From Rhizobium deserti (GTDB lineage: Bacteria > Pseudomonadota > Alphaproteobacteria > Rhizobiales > Rhizobiaceae), in NCBI RefSeq assembly GCF_004358025.1, contig NZ_SMTL01000001.1, forward strand, positions 1 through 64,000: DNA of 64,000 nt, written 5' to 3'. Below, piece by piece: positions 22,332 through 30,119 of the stretch (positions are counted from its first letter, which is position 1; each line of letters begins with the position of its first letter). The position numbers were made by a program, and so were the translations under genes. The notes beneath the pieces are model-generated. The model was not told where the DNA came from and did not search any database. It worked only from the letters and a program-made list of their open reading frames with translations.

Positions 22332-25061
22332 ATGCCCGCAACTGACGAAGAACGCCTGATCGTCTCTGTTGAGGCGAGAATCACCGACATCGAAAGGAAC
22401 ATGAGAAAAGCCGAGAGGACGACAACTCAGTCCTTTCAAGGGATGCGGCGCTCGTCGAGGAGCGCAACGCAGCAGATGGAGCAAGACACGATCCGCTCGA
22501 CGCAGCGGATCAACCAGGCCTTGGCGCAGACATCCACCCGGATCGGCAGCTTCGGCAAGGCCTTCGTCGGTGGCCTAGCCGTTGGTGCTGCCGTCGGCGC
22601 TCTGGAAGGAATCAGGCAAGCGGCGGTCGAGGGCACAAAATCCGTGTTGGAGATGTCGGATCAGGCCAAGCGCGCCGGCTTATCCTTCCGGGCATTTCAA
22701 GAATTGAAGTTCGTCAGCGAGCAAAACCGCATCGATGTCGATAGCCTGACCGACGGTCTGAAAGAGCTTTCCTTGCGTGCTGATGAGTTCATCAAGACTG
22801 GCGCGGGATCATCGGCCGAAGCATTTCAGCGACTTGGGTACGATGCGCAGACGCTTGCGACGAAACTCAAGCAGCCGGACCAGCTCTTCCTTGAAATCAT
22901 CGGCAAGCTGCAGCGTCTCGACAAGGCCGCTCAGATCCGAATCGCTGATGAAGTGTTCGGCGGAACCGGCGGCGAAAAATTCGTCCAGTTGATCGGCAAG
23001 GGTGAGCAAGGGATCCGGCAGCAAATCAAGGCGGCAAACGATTTAGGCGTCGTCCTGGACGATGAAATGATTGCCAAGGCTGAGCGGGTCAACCAGAAGT
23101 TCGACGCGATCGCAACGACGATTTCGACCAAGGTCAAGGGCGCGATCGTTGAGGCTGTTGCCGCCTGGATGGACTTCATCAACAGCGCTGCCGCTCCATC
23201 GATCGCCGTTGATCCCAATGACCGCGTCGCAGCTGAGCAGAAGCTTCGCGACATCGAGAACGACACCTCGTTGAATTCCCGTGCCAAAGCGGCCGCCCTT
23301 GGTGCGCAGCGCCGGGAGTTGGCGAGGATCGATAGCGAACGGGCGGCGATCGCAACCCAGCGGCAAGCGATCGAGCAGCGGATTGCCGAAATAGAGTCCG
23401 ACCAGACCTTGAACGCCCGGGCAAAGGCTGCAGCTCTAGGCGAGCAGCGCCGCGAACTGGCGAAGCTGGCCGACATCCAACAGCAAGTGGCAAAGGAGAC
23501 GGCCGGCCCGCAGGTGCAACCGGGCCGCACCATCACGCCGGCCGCTGACCAGGCAGATCGCCAAGCAGCATGGGAGAAGCAGCGCTTCCTCAACCAGCGA
23601 GACGCTGAAGCCCGAAAGACGGAGCTGGACCGCCAGATCGACCAGCGCGCGGAAGCTATCCTGAAGGCGGCGCAGGCGGTCGGCGTTTCCCTCGATAAGG
23701 CTGCCGCCGTGATCCAGGCGAGGTCTGAGATCACCGCCGAGCAGTCGAATGTCTCTCGATCCTCTGCGGCAGAGCTGATCAAGGGCTTCGAAAGCTTCCG
23801 CTCCACGCCGTATTTCGACGTCAATGCTCTCCGCGCCGGGTACGGCAGCGACACAGTCACTCTGTCGGACGGTTCCATTCAACGCGTCACGGCTGGCATC
23901 AATGTTTCCGTGGCTGATGCGAACCGCGACCTGGAGCGCAGGATCGGCGAGTTTCAGGCGACGATCGAACGCCAGGTCGGCGCCGACACCTTTCGCGCCA
24001 TTACGGAAAACCAGCAGGCTGCCCTGACCAGCATCGCTTATAACTATGGGAGCCTCCCGGACCGGATTGTTGCCGCCATCAAGTCCGGCGACGCTGGCAC
24101 CGTCAGCCAGGCGATCAGCGGGCTCGGATCTGACAATGGTGGCATCAATCGAGGGCGCCGCAAGCAGGAGGCTGGCCTTTACTTGTCGGACGCACCGCAA
24201 GGCGTGCAGGATCGGGTCTCCGAAACGATGGAGCGGGCCAAGGCCTATGCTGACCTCGTAGCGCAGTCGCGTGAATTCACTGCGGAACAGGCTTTGGAAG
24301 GCCAAGCCCTCAGCATGACGGAACGTGCAGCGGCCGCTCTTCGCTACGAGCAGCAACTACTCAATGAAGCGAGACAAGCTGGCATCGAGCTTTCTCCAGA
24401 CCAAATCACGAGCATCAAAACACTTGCTGGCGAAATGGCCGACGCTGAGGACAAAACCCGTCGCCTCGCTCAGAGTCAGCAAGATCTCAAAGCCGCGGCT
24501 CAGGAGTTTGCTTCCGTCGGCAAAGGCGTCACGAAAGGCTTTATCAGCGATCTGATGAGCGGGAAGTCCGCTGCGGAGGCTCTAACCAACGCCCTCCAAA
24601 AGGTGGCTGATGTTCTTCTCGACCAAGTGCTTGACTCGCTTTTTCAGGTCAAAGGCGCCGGCGCCGGAGGGACAAGCGGTGGCGGTCTGTTCGGAGGCCT
24701 TGGCGGTCTGCTCAGCAAGATTTTCAGCTACGACGGCGGTGGATACACCGGCGACGGTCCCCGCAGTGGCGGACTGGACGGCAAGGGCGGTCAGCTTGCG
24801 CTGGTGCACCCGCAGGAAACCGTTGTCGACCACACGAAGCAGCGGACCCGTTCTGCACCGGCAGCGGCCGGCGGAGCTTCCGCAGTCCATGTGACCTCCG
24901 AAGTGGCGGTTCGGTTTGAAGAAGACGGAACCTTCCATGCCTATGTCGAAAAGACTTCGGCGAAACAAGCCGACAAACGGGTCAAGCGTTATGACGCCAA
25001 TCTGCCGGGCCGTGTCCAGGCGATCGAGCGTCAACCCCGTCGCCGGAGCAACACGAAATGA
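22332..25061 (+). CDS. Tape measure protein with internal lysozyme-like domain
   Basis: 909 residues. A coiled N terminus with two repeated DxSLNSRAKAAALGAQRRE-like blocks (near residues 312 and 357) gives the tape measure character. At about residues 477-620 is a GH24/muramidase-like domain: IKGFESFRSTPYFDV, RAGYGSDTVTLSDG, and a helical end with QQAALTSIAYNYG. A Gly-rich hydrophobic stretch (GGGLFGGLGGLLSKIF) follows near residue 795. Such tail-borne muramidases open peptidoglycan for DNA entry. At this size the tail would be of the order of 100-140 nm by the usual length rule. It overlaps the next gene by 4 nt. Confidence 0.85.
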   Translation: MPATDEERLIVSVEARITDIERNMRKAERTTTQSFQGMRRSSRSATQQMEQDTIRSTQRINQALAQTSTRIGSFGKAFVGGLAVGAAVGALEGIRQAAVEGTKSVLEMSDQAKRAGLSFRAFQELKFVSEQNRIDVDSLTDGLKELSLRADEFIKTGAGSSAEAFQRLGYDAQTLATKLKQPDQLFLEIIGKLQRLDKAAQIRIADEVFGGTGGEKFVQLIGKGEQGIRQQIKAANDLGVVLDDEMIAKAERVNQKFDAIATTISTKVKGAIVEAVAAWMDFINSAAAPSIAVDPNDRVAAEQKLRDIENDTSLNSRAKAAALGAQRRELARIDSERAAIATQRQAIEQRIAEIESDQTLNARAKAAALGEQRRELAKLADIQQQVAKETAGPQVQPGRTITPAADQADRQAAWEKQRFLNQRDAEARKTELDRQIDQRAEAILKAAQAVGVSLDKAAAVIQARSEITAEQSNVSRSSAAELIKGFESFRSTPYFDVNALRAGYGSDTVTLSDGSIQRVTAGINVSVADANRDLERRIGEFQATIERQVGADTFRAITENQQAALTSIAYNYGSLPDRIVAAIKSGDAGTVSQAISGLGSDNGGINRGRRKQEAGLYLSDAPQGVQDRVSETMERAKAYADLVAQSREFTAEQALEGQALSMTERAAAALRYEQQLLNEARQAGIELSPDQITSIKTLAGEMADAEDKTRRLAQSQQDLKAAAQEFASVGKGVTKGFISDLMSGKSAAEALTNALQKVADVLLDQVLDSLFQVKGAGAGGTSGGGLFGGLGGLLSKIFSYDGGGYTGDGPRSGGLDGKGGQLALVHPQETVVDHTKQRTRSAPAAAGGASAVHVTSEVAVRFEEDGTFHAYVEKTSAKQADKRVKRYDANLPGRVQAIERQPRRRSNTK

Positions 25062-25411
25062 CGGACCGGCGCGCACAGCAGCTTTGCGAGGCGTTGAGGG
25101 TGTCGCTTCGAACGGGCAAACGTCCGGCACTCCCGGCCGGCGGCGATATCTTGTGGACGTGGTTTTCCGATCTGCATGCCGCACGGCGCTATGGCATGAA
25201 CGGGCCGGATCCGCTCGCCTTCTCCGACATCCGGGCATATTTCGAGCTTTACCGGATACCGGCAGAGCCGCACCACGTTTCAATCCTGCGGGCAATGGAC
25301 GGGACTTACCTAGAGCATGCCTTTGCCAGCCGCGACGGCACGGGCGGTGCGACAGTCCGACAGCCGTCGTCAGACCTAACCGCAGCCGGTTTCGACGCCA
25401 TCTTTGGGTGA
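25058..25411 (+). CDS. Small tail-associated phage protein
   Basis: 117 residues. The core WTWFSDLHAARRYGMNG, the block PLAFSDIRAYFELYRI and the end SILRAMDGTYLEHAF resemble a family found beside tail chaperone and tape measure genes in alphaproteobacterial prophages. That family name is from memory and unconfirmed. It overlaps the tape measure stop by 4 nt. A role in tail assembly is likely from position. Confidence 0.55.
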   Translation: MTDRRAQQLCEALRVSLRTGKRPALPAGGDILWTWFSDLHAARRYGMNGPDPLAFSDIRAYFELYRIPAEPHHVSILRAMDGTYLEHAFASRDGTGGATVRQPSSDLTAAGFDAIFG

Positions 25412-25414
25412 CCC

Positions 25415-26143
25415 ATGGTTTATCTAGATCATTTGTTGAAAGCTCGAAACGCCGCGCTGATGAGTGGCGGCAAAATCATCAAGGGTCAGCGGCGGCAGCA
25501 CGTCGTCGAAAGGATCATGGACACGCTCGACGATTGGCGTTCCTCACCTTGGGAGCACGAAGGCTCGACGCGGGCCGGGCTGAGGGCGGCTCTTTGCCAG
25601 CTGGGGAACGGTTGGAACGAGTCGGACCACGAGGCCGCTGCCTTGCTCGGAACGGCGCTGAAGAAGCTTGGCAAAGCAGATCGTCCGACGTGGATCGAAG
25701 GACAGCCCGAATACTTGCTTCCCCGGGAGAACTGCATTCGGTGTGGTGATGCCTTGGATGAGGAGACAATCGAAAGCCGCGGCCGTTTCTGCTCGGATAT
25801 CTGCCGACAGTCCGCCGCTCAATTTAACACCGGCATCCATCAGCTCGCAAACCGGCGCGCTTATATCCGGACATGGTATGTAGTCGCGAAGGCAGCAGCT
25901 CCTGAGCGTCCCTGCCAAATGTGCGGTAAAGGGTACCGCTCCGCGTTCGAGGAACAGAAGTTCTGCAGTTACAGCTGCTCTTGTGCTGCGCAGCGCAATC
26001 CTGAGCGGCGGAGGCAGTGTGCCCACTGCCAGAAGGCCTTTGTCATCCGACAGACGGCCGGCAAAACTCAACGGCATTGCTCGCGGGAATGCCGACTAGC
26101 GGCTTGGGAGATGACGGATTTCCGGTGCGAGGTCTGCGACTGA
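25415..26143 (+). CDS. Tandem zinc-finger protein, frame interrupted by TGA
   Basis: 242 residues before the TGA at 26141. The first 105 residues are helical and basic. Three CxxC...CSxxC zinc fingers follow: CIRC...FCSDIC, CQMC...FCSYSC and CAHC...HCSREC. A fourth opens with CEVC just before the stop. The same frame then continues for 87 codons and encodes the second half of that finger plus a fifth. A full product would be 330 residues with five tandem treble-clef or FCS-like fingers. Either one base has mutated, or TGA is read through, or it is a sequencing error. It is the last gene of the late block. The function is unknown; nucleic-acid binding is plausible. Confidence 0.7.
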   Translation: MVYLDHLLKARNAALMSGGKIIKGQRRQHVVERIMDTLDDWRSSPWEHEGSTRAGLRAALCQLGNGWNESDHEAAALLGTALKKLGKADRPTWIEGQPEYLLPRENCIRCGDALDEETIESRGRFCSDICRQSAAQFNTGIHQLANRRAYIRTWYVVAKAAAPERPCQMCGKGYRSAFEEQKFCSYSCSCAAQRNPERRRQCAHCQKAFVIRQTAGKTQRHCSRECRLAAWEMTDFRCEVCD

Positions 26144-26407
26144 CGCTTCGAAGCAAGGAACAAAGCTCGCTTCTGCAGCCAGAAGTGCCGCGGCTTCCAT
26201 GCCAACGAGGAGCGAAAGCGGACCGCGCCAGAGCTAACATGCACGATCTGCGGCACGGGCTTTCAGAATCATCGCGGCGCCTCAACCTGCAGCCACGTCT
26301 GTCGTGCCCAGCTACGGCTAAGGAACACCCGCCAGCCCGCGGAGGTCATTCAGTTCCGGCCGCTGACGCCGGTGGTTTTCGACGGACTCTTCAGAAGGGC
26401 AGCATGA
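26144..26407 (+). pseudogene. In-frame continuation of the zinc-finger gene after TGA
   Basis: The reading frame of the preceding gene stays open from 26144 to the TGA at 26405-26407. It completes the fourth finger (FCSQKC), encodes a fifth (CTICGTGF...CSHVC) and ends in QFRPLTPVVFDGLF. Retained Cys spacing shows the region was coding until recently or still is. It has no start of its own that would keep the fourth finger. Confidence 0.6.
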
Positions 26408-26425
26408 GCCGAATCATGGTCAATC

Positions 26426-27487
26426 CTAGAGTTCGACTTCCTCCTGAAGGATTTGCACGAAATCGATCGGGTCGTTGAAGTAGTTCCGATAAGCAGACCG
26501 CAATTGTTTCGGATTATCAGACCGCACGTAAACCGCGTTGAGGCTCCTGCCGGACCTCTCTAATTCGGTAGCCTTTTCGATAGCTAGCGTGGCGCTCTTG
26601 AATGGCAGCACTTCCAGGTCGGGAGTCCCATCGTTTCCTCTGAATATGTTCAACACGGTGTGCTGTTGTATTTTTTCCTCATCCGTAAACTGCTTAAGAA
26701 CCGATAGGCGTTGAAGAATTTTGAGCTCGTTCTCCAGCTTCTGGAGCTCTACCTGGAGGTCCATGGTCGCCGTGCCGCTGAACGCTCGATTCATGCCCTC
26801 TTGCTGGCGCGCGATAAGTTCGCTGGCTATGGCAAAAAATCTGCCACGTTTAGTCGCGTCGAGCTCAAACTTTGTTCTTTCACCGTCGAGGAGATCCGAA
26901 ATCTCCACAGCCGTAGCCCAAGCGTGCTGCGCACGAGTGCGGTACTGAATTTCGACTAAGAGACCATCCCATGGCTTCCGCTCCTGCCTACGCTCGCTAC
27001 CTCGCGGCAGATGTCGATAGACGTCATGAATGCCACGATAGCCCGTCGATTTTGGTCGCTCGATGTAATCGTATTTGTCTGGACCGTACCGCAGCGTGTG
27101 GTTCACATTCTTCATCACGCCAGTCGAGTGCATGTATTCGCGGAACGTTTTGAGATCCGCTACCGTGTTGAAGATCATCCTGCAGCCAGCGAAATCGTGC
27201 ATAGCCGACACATCTGCAATAAGGGCCGCGCCGTCTGCGCTTCGCCGGCGGAGCTTGTCAAATACTGTGGTCCGGCGTTTCAGCCGCTGAACAAACTCAA
27301 CTTCGAACGACTGCCGAGCAATATGACGCTTAAGCCAGATCTGAAAGGTGTTGATTACGTATCCGTGAGCGGCTCTCCAACGGTCAACTAGATCCGCGTC
27401 TGCCGGTGTCTCGTGTCCCTCGGAGATGGCTTTCCCCGCTCTTTTCACGGCCGTTTTGTTCTCTGGCGGCGGAGGATATGTTGTCAT
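26426..27487 (-). CDS. Orphan RelA/SpoT-domain protein, candidate toxSAS-type toxin or alarmone synthetase
   Basis: 353 residues. The RelA/SpoT nucleotidyltransferase domain spans about residues 60-200. The conserved acidic and glycine residues are in DFAGCR (98-103), the substrate loop is YDYIERPKSTGYRGIH (139-154), and the catalytic Glu is in VEIQYRT (178-184), followed by QHAWATAVE. No HD hydrolase, TGS or ACT domain is present. After a helical linker a second C-terminal domain includes LEVLPFKSATLAIEKA and RSAYRNYFND. Standard small alarmone synthetases are about 200-250 residues; the extra domain recalls fused toxin-antitoxin CapRel proteins. It lies at the prophage end with the integrase, a typical moron location. 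The ribosome binding site is weak, and a 68-codon frame lies 23 nt upstream. Confidence 0.8.
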   Translation of the reverse strand: MTTYPPPPENKTAVKRAGKAISEGHETPADADLVDRWRAAHGYVINTFQIWLKRHIARQSFEVEFVQRLKRRTTVFDKLRRRSADGAALIADVSAMHDFAGCRMIFNTVADLKTFREYMHSTGVMKNVNHTLRYGPDKYDYIERPKSTGYRGIHDVYRHLPRGSERRQERKPWDGLLVEIQYRTRAQHAWATAVEISDLLDGERTKFELDATKRGRFFAIASELIARQQEGMNRAFSGTATMDLQVELQKLENELKILQRLSVLKQFTDEEKIQQHTVLNIFRGNDGTPDLEVLPFKSATLAIEKATELERSGRSLNAVYVRSDNPKQLRSAYRNYFNDPIDFVQILQEEVEL

Positions 27488-27510
27488 TGTACAGTGGCAT
27501 CCACGGTTAG

Positions 27511-27717
27511 CTATTTTCGCTTATTCGACCCGACGACTTCCGCGAAGTGAATTATCCGAGCAACGACATCGTGCATCCGCACATCATATACGGCGTTTTC
27601 AATGTTGCAGCAGTGTTCCATATGGACAACATCATCCTCGATATGGCCCTTTAAAATATCCCCCGCCGCGCGATAGACAGCGCACATCTGACTAAACGTC
27701 ATCGGCTTGTCGTTCAT
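27511..27717 (-). CDS. Small protein upstream of the RelA/SpoT gene, possible partner
   Basis: 68 residues from the ATG at 27717, chosen because a GGAGGTG ribosome binding site lies 8 nt before it; an ATG at 27735 has none. The product is acidic in the middle with several His and Cys (GHIEDDVVHMEHCC) and a basic end (GSNKRK). No family is recognised. It sits between integrase and RelA/SpoT gene with gaps of 32 and 23 nt, all on one strand, and could be an antitoxin to the RelA/SpoT protein. Confidence 0.55.
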   Translation of the reverse strand: MNDKPMTFSQMCAVYRAAGDILKGHIEDDVVHMEHCCNIENAVYDVRMHDVVARIIHFAEVVGSNKRK

Positions 27718-27749
27718 CTCAAAACACCTCCGCATGTTGCTGAGGAACC

Positions 27750-28985
27750 CTATGCCGAGGCTTCAAGCTGAACAACGTTATTGCTGTCTCCGCTGAGGTA
27801 TTTCCACCACGTATTCATGATGAGGCGGCGCTTCTCTAAGGCCTGCCCTCTCCGATAAGCTGCCTCGACTTTGTTGGCGATCGCATGGGCGAGGCAGAGC
27901 TCGATATCATCACGTGCGAAGGTGGTTTCATCGCCGGCCCAATCCCGAAACGCGGATCGGAAGCCGTGTGGGGTGTATTGCCCTTTCTCAAGTCGTCGCA
28001 TAGCCATCGTGAGAGCCATGACCGAGAGCCCCTTCCCTCTCTGGCCCGGAAAGACGAAGTTGTTTCCATCCGGGCGCATGGACTGCATTACAGTCAGGAT
28101 CTGAATAGCGCCGTCCGACAGCGGCACGAGGTGTTCGCGACCACCCTTCATTCTCGCCGCAGGGACGCGCCAAAGCGCCGCCTCGAGGTCAATCTCCTGC
28201 CATGTCGCGCCCATGGCTTCACCGCTGCGGGCGGCTGTCAGAATGGTGAAACCGAGCGCCGCGTTGCTTGGAGTAGGTGCTGCCAGCAATTTGCTTAGAA
28301 AGTTTGGGACATCCTTGAACGGCATGGCGGCATGATGGCCACGTGTGAGCCGCTGTTTCTTGGTCAGGATATTCGATAGATGACCACGCCAGGCTGCGGG
28401 ATTCTCTCCAGACCGCAGCTTCATCACCTTTGCAGCGTTTAGCACGGCCTCGATGCGGCCGCGCAGCCGGCTTGCTGTCTCCGGCTTTGTCTGCCAAATC
28501 GGCTTCAACGCACCGATCACATGCTCGGTATCTACCTCTGCGATCGGCAAATCTCGGATGGCGGTGCAGTAGCCTTCATCGGTGAACCTCCCGTCGTCAT
28601 CTTTCCTGAGCGACAGCGTGAAGAACCATTGGTCACGGTGCTTGTCGTTTCGCCAGGATGGTTCCTGCGTCTTCACAAAGTCGAGCGCGAACTCGCCGAA
28701 TGTAAGCTGCTTTTCCTTCTCGGACGCCCTCTCCTCCCGCGGATCTTGCTTTTGAGCCAGCATGGACCGGTAACGCTGAGCCGTCTCGCGAGCCTGTTTC
28801 AGGGATACGTCAGCAGCCGTTCCAAGGCCAAGCTCCACCCGCTTTTCTCGCCAAGCGTACATGAATACCCATCGGCGCCCAGCAGGAGTTATTTTGAGAT
28901 ATAAGCCCCCGCCGTCCGAGTGGCGGCCTAGCTCTTTGATGGTCTCTACCGATCGAGCAGTCAGCTTGTTCGTTGTTCTACCCAT
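27750..28985 (-). CDS. P4-type tyrosine site-specific integrase
   Basis: 411 residues from ATG 28985 (MGRTTNKLTARSVE), which follows a GAGGAG ribosome binding site. The longer frame from 29066 runs through the arm-type repeats and is unlikely to be translated. The N-terminal arm-binding domain (DUF4102-like) has GRHSDGGGLYLKIT. The catalytic set is visible: Arg in TAARSGEAMG, HxxR in PHGFRSAFRDWA, and the Tyr nucleophile in AAYRRGQALEKR. It inserts the element into tRNA-Ser and, with a directionality factor, excises it. It reads away from attR. Confidence 0.95.
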   Translation of the reverse strand: MGRTTNKLTARSVETIKELGRHSDGGGLYLKITPAGRRWVFMYAWREKRVELGLGTAADVSLKQARETAQRYRSMLAQKQDPREERASEKEKQLTFGEFALDFVKTQEPSWRNDKHRDQWFFTLSLRKDDDGRFTDEGYCTAIRDLPIAEVDTEHVIGALKPIWQTKPETASRLRGRIEAVLNAAKVMKLRSGENPAAWRGHLSNILTKKQRLTRGHHAAMPFKDVPNFLSKLLAAPTPSNAALGFTILTAARSGEAMGATWQEIDLEAALWRVPAARMKGGREHLVPLSDGAIQILTVMQSMRPDGNNFVFPGQRGKGLSVMALTMAMRRLEKGQYTPHGFRSAFRDWAGDETTFARDDIELCLAHAIANKVEAAYRRGQALEKRRLIMNTWWKYLSGDSNNVVQLEASA

Positions 28986-29016
28986 CAGGTGCTCCTCAGC
29001 AAGGCCTACTTTTGAG

Positions 29017-29040
29017 CCCACTGGGAAGCCCACTTTAAGC
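29017..29040 (+). promoter_or_regulatory. Tandem 12-bp repeats inside attR (candidate integrase arm sites)
   Basis: CCCACTGGGAAG and CCCACTTTAAGC, 12 bp apart, sharing the CCCACT core and spacing with the pair inside attL (10637-10660). They lie just upstream of the integrase start, so integrase binding there could also regulate its own promoter. Confidence 0.5.
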
Positions 29041-29167
29041 ATGCCATCTGGGGAAATGTCGGACAATACCAGAACGTGTCACCAGCAGATGACCTAAGGC
29101 TATCCAATTGTTATTACAGCGCCAAAAATTATCTGGTGGCATCATATGAAATAACCGGTATCGATGA

Positions 29168-29182
29168 CACCTCTTCCGCCAG
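29168..29182 (+). repeat. attR core (15 bp)
   Basis: CACCTCTTCCGCCAG, identical to the attL core at the 3' end of tRNA-Ser. Bases to its left share no further extended match with the tRNA, so the crossover region is confined to this stretch. Confidence 0.9.
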
Positions 29183-29358
29183 ATCTATCCTCGCTTGCCG
29201 CTAATCCAAAGCAGGCTCATTGCCAAGCATGACCTGGAAAGCTGTGGCTTCCGGAGGCGAAAAATAACGTGCGGAACTGTCCTCGCCTGGCGTTGTTCAA
29301 ATATCACCGCAGTCACATAAGCGGCAACTGCCCTACCCGCTGCAAAGGAACATCCAGC

Positions 29359-29709
29359 ATGTCTAAAAGAACGATTCGTGTAGCCACGGCTATTGGCTTT
29401 GCCTGTCTCACCCTGACCGGTTGCGTAAGCGAAAGCGGCACGTATACCAGCTACAACCGCGTCTATGACCGCAGTGATCGCTCCGATACCTACTGGAACC
29501 GTCGTAATCGGGACCGAGATCGCCACCGTGACCGTGAGCACCATGGCCGTCCCGACCGGGATCGCGGGAGACCTGATCGAGATCACGGAAGCCCCGATCG
29601 GGACAACGGGCGGCCGGATCGCCCTAGCGACAGCGGTCGGTTTAATAGCAGCAGCTGGGGTCGTGACCGCCACGATGGCTCCCGCGACGTGATCATTCCC
29701 AATCAGTGA
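29359..29709 (+). CDS. Small lipoprotein with Arg/Asp-rich repeats
   Basis: 116 residues from ATG 29359 (MSKRTIRVATAIGFACLTLT), preceded by AAGGA. The lipobox LTGC puts the lipidated Cys at residue 22. The mature part is dominated by RD repeats (RDRDRHRDRE, then PDRDRG/PDRDHG/PDRDNG units). An upstream in-frame ATG at 29269 would bury the signal peptide and is rejected. The function is unknown; the repeats look disordered and highly charged. It is the first host-side gene after attR. Confidence 0.6.
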   Translation: MSKRTIRVATAIGFACLTLTGCVSESGTYTSYNRVYDRSDRSDTYWNRRNRDRDRHRDREHHGRPDRDRGRPDRDHGSPDRDNGRPDRPSDSGRFNSSSWGRDRHDGSRDVIIPNQ

Positions 29710-30119
29710 TCCGTCATCTGGCTCAACCCGCCTGCGATTTTGTCAAACTGAAGGCCTGGCGCAGACATAAGCTTGGCACCAGTTACGCGCATTAGGGTTT
29801 CCTTATGTGAGGCGACGGCGGCGCCGCAACATGGAAGCGGGCTTGCTTGTACCAACGCACTTGACGTCTGGCTGCAGCATCCTACCTCCAGCAGTAGATG
29901 CTCATCGTGACCACGGATGTACTGGCAGGGTGAAGCAGTTGAGGAGGTCGGTGGCATATGCCCCGACCTTTTCTGTTTTGGGACGCCGAAGTCGATCTGA
30001 ATGACCGATGCCGATATCGTGGTAGCTGGACTTGAGACAGACCGGCTTCCAGTTCGGCGCAAGCAAGCCGTCCTAGTGTCTCCTGGCCGGGATGAACCGG
30101 ACCAGAAGGGGACAATGAT
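29710..30119. other. Intergenic region without recognisable genes
   Basis: About 410 bases following the lipoprotein. A minus-strand open frame spans it but has no family resemblance and is antisense to the small plus-strand gene that follows. Nothing definite is seen; it may be decayed sequence. Confidence 0.4.

Larger units (their letters stand above)
10565..29182. mobile_element. Prophage-like integrative element in tRNA-Ser
   Basis: An 18.6-kb element bounded by a 15-bp direct repeat of the tRNA-Ser 3' end. An AlpA/Xis-like gene lies at the left end and a P4-type tyrosine integrase at the right end. It holds an early operon with a replication-like gene, an ImmA/IrrE protease, HK97-type head genes, terminase, tail tube and tape measure, and a RelA/SpoT-domain gene. 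Missing to the eye are tail tip or fibre genes, a holin, a spanin and a CI-like repressor. The size and gaps fit a reduced prophage or a satellite that borrows a helper's tail and lysis functions. Confidence 0.9.

Noticed and set aside
14067-25061. Gene transfer agent cluster
   Set aside because: The block has an integrase, att sites and early genes, and its order and set do not match the alphaproteobacterial GTA cluster.
26017-26478. 153-codon plus-strand frame at the end of the zinc-finger gene
   Set aside because: It is a different frame that loses the regular Cys spacing; the frame continuing past the TGA keeps it.
29017-29040. Reading the CCCACT repeats as a CRISPR fragment
   Set aside because: Units are only 12 bp with no spacers of CRISPR size, and a matching pair sits at the other att site.
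28986-29066. Longer N terminus for the integrase
   Set aside because: It would translate through the arm-type repeats and lacks a ribosome binding site; the ATG at 28985 follows GAGGAG and matches the family start.
29185-29673. Minus-strand 162-codon frame, rich in Ala, Val and Ile, across the lipoprotein gene
   Set aside because: It is the complement of the repetitive Arg/Asp coding sequence; the plus strand has a lipobox signal peptide and ribosome binding site.
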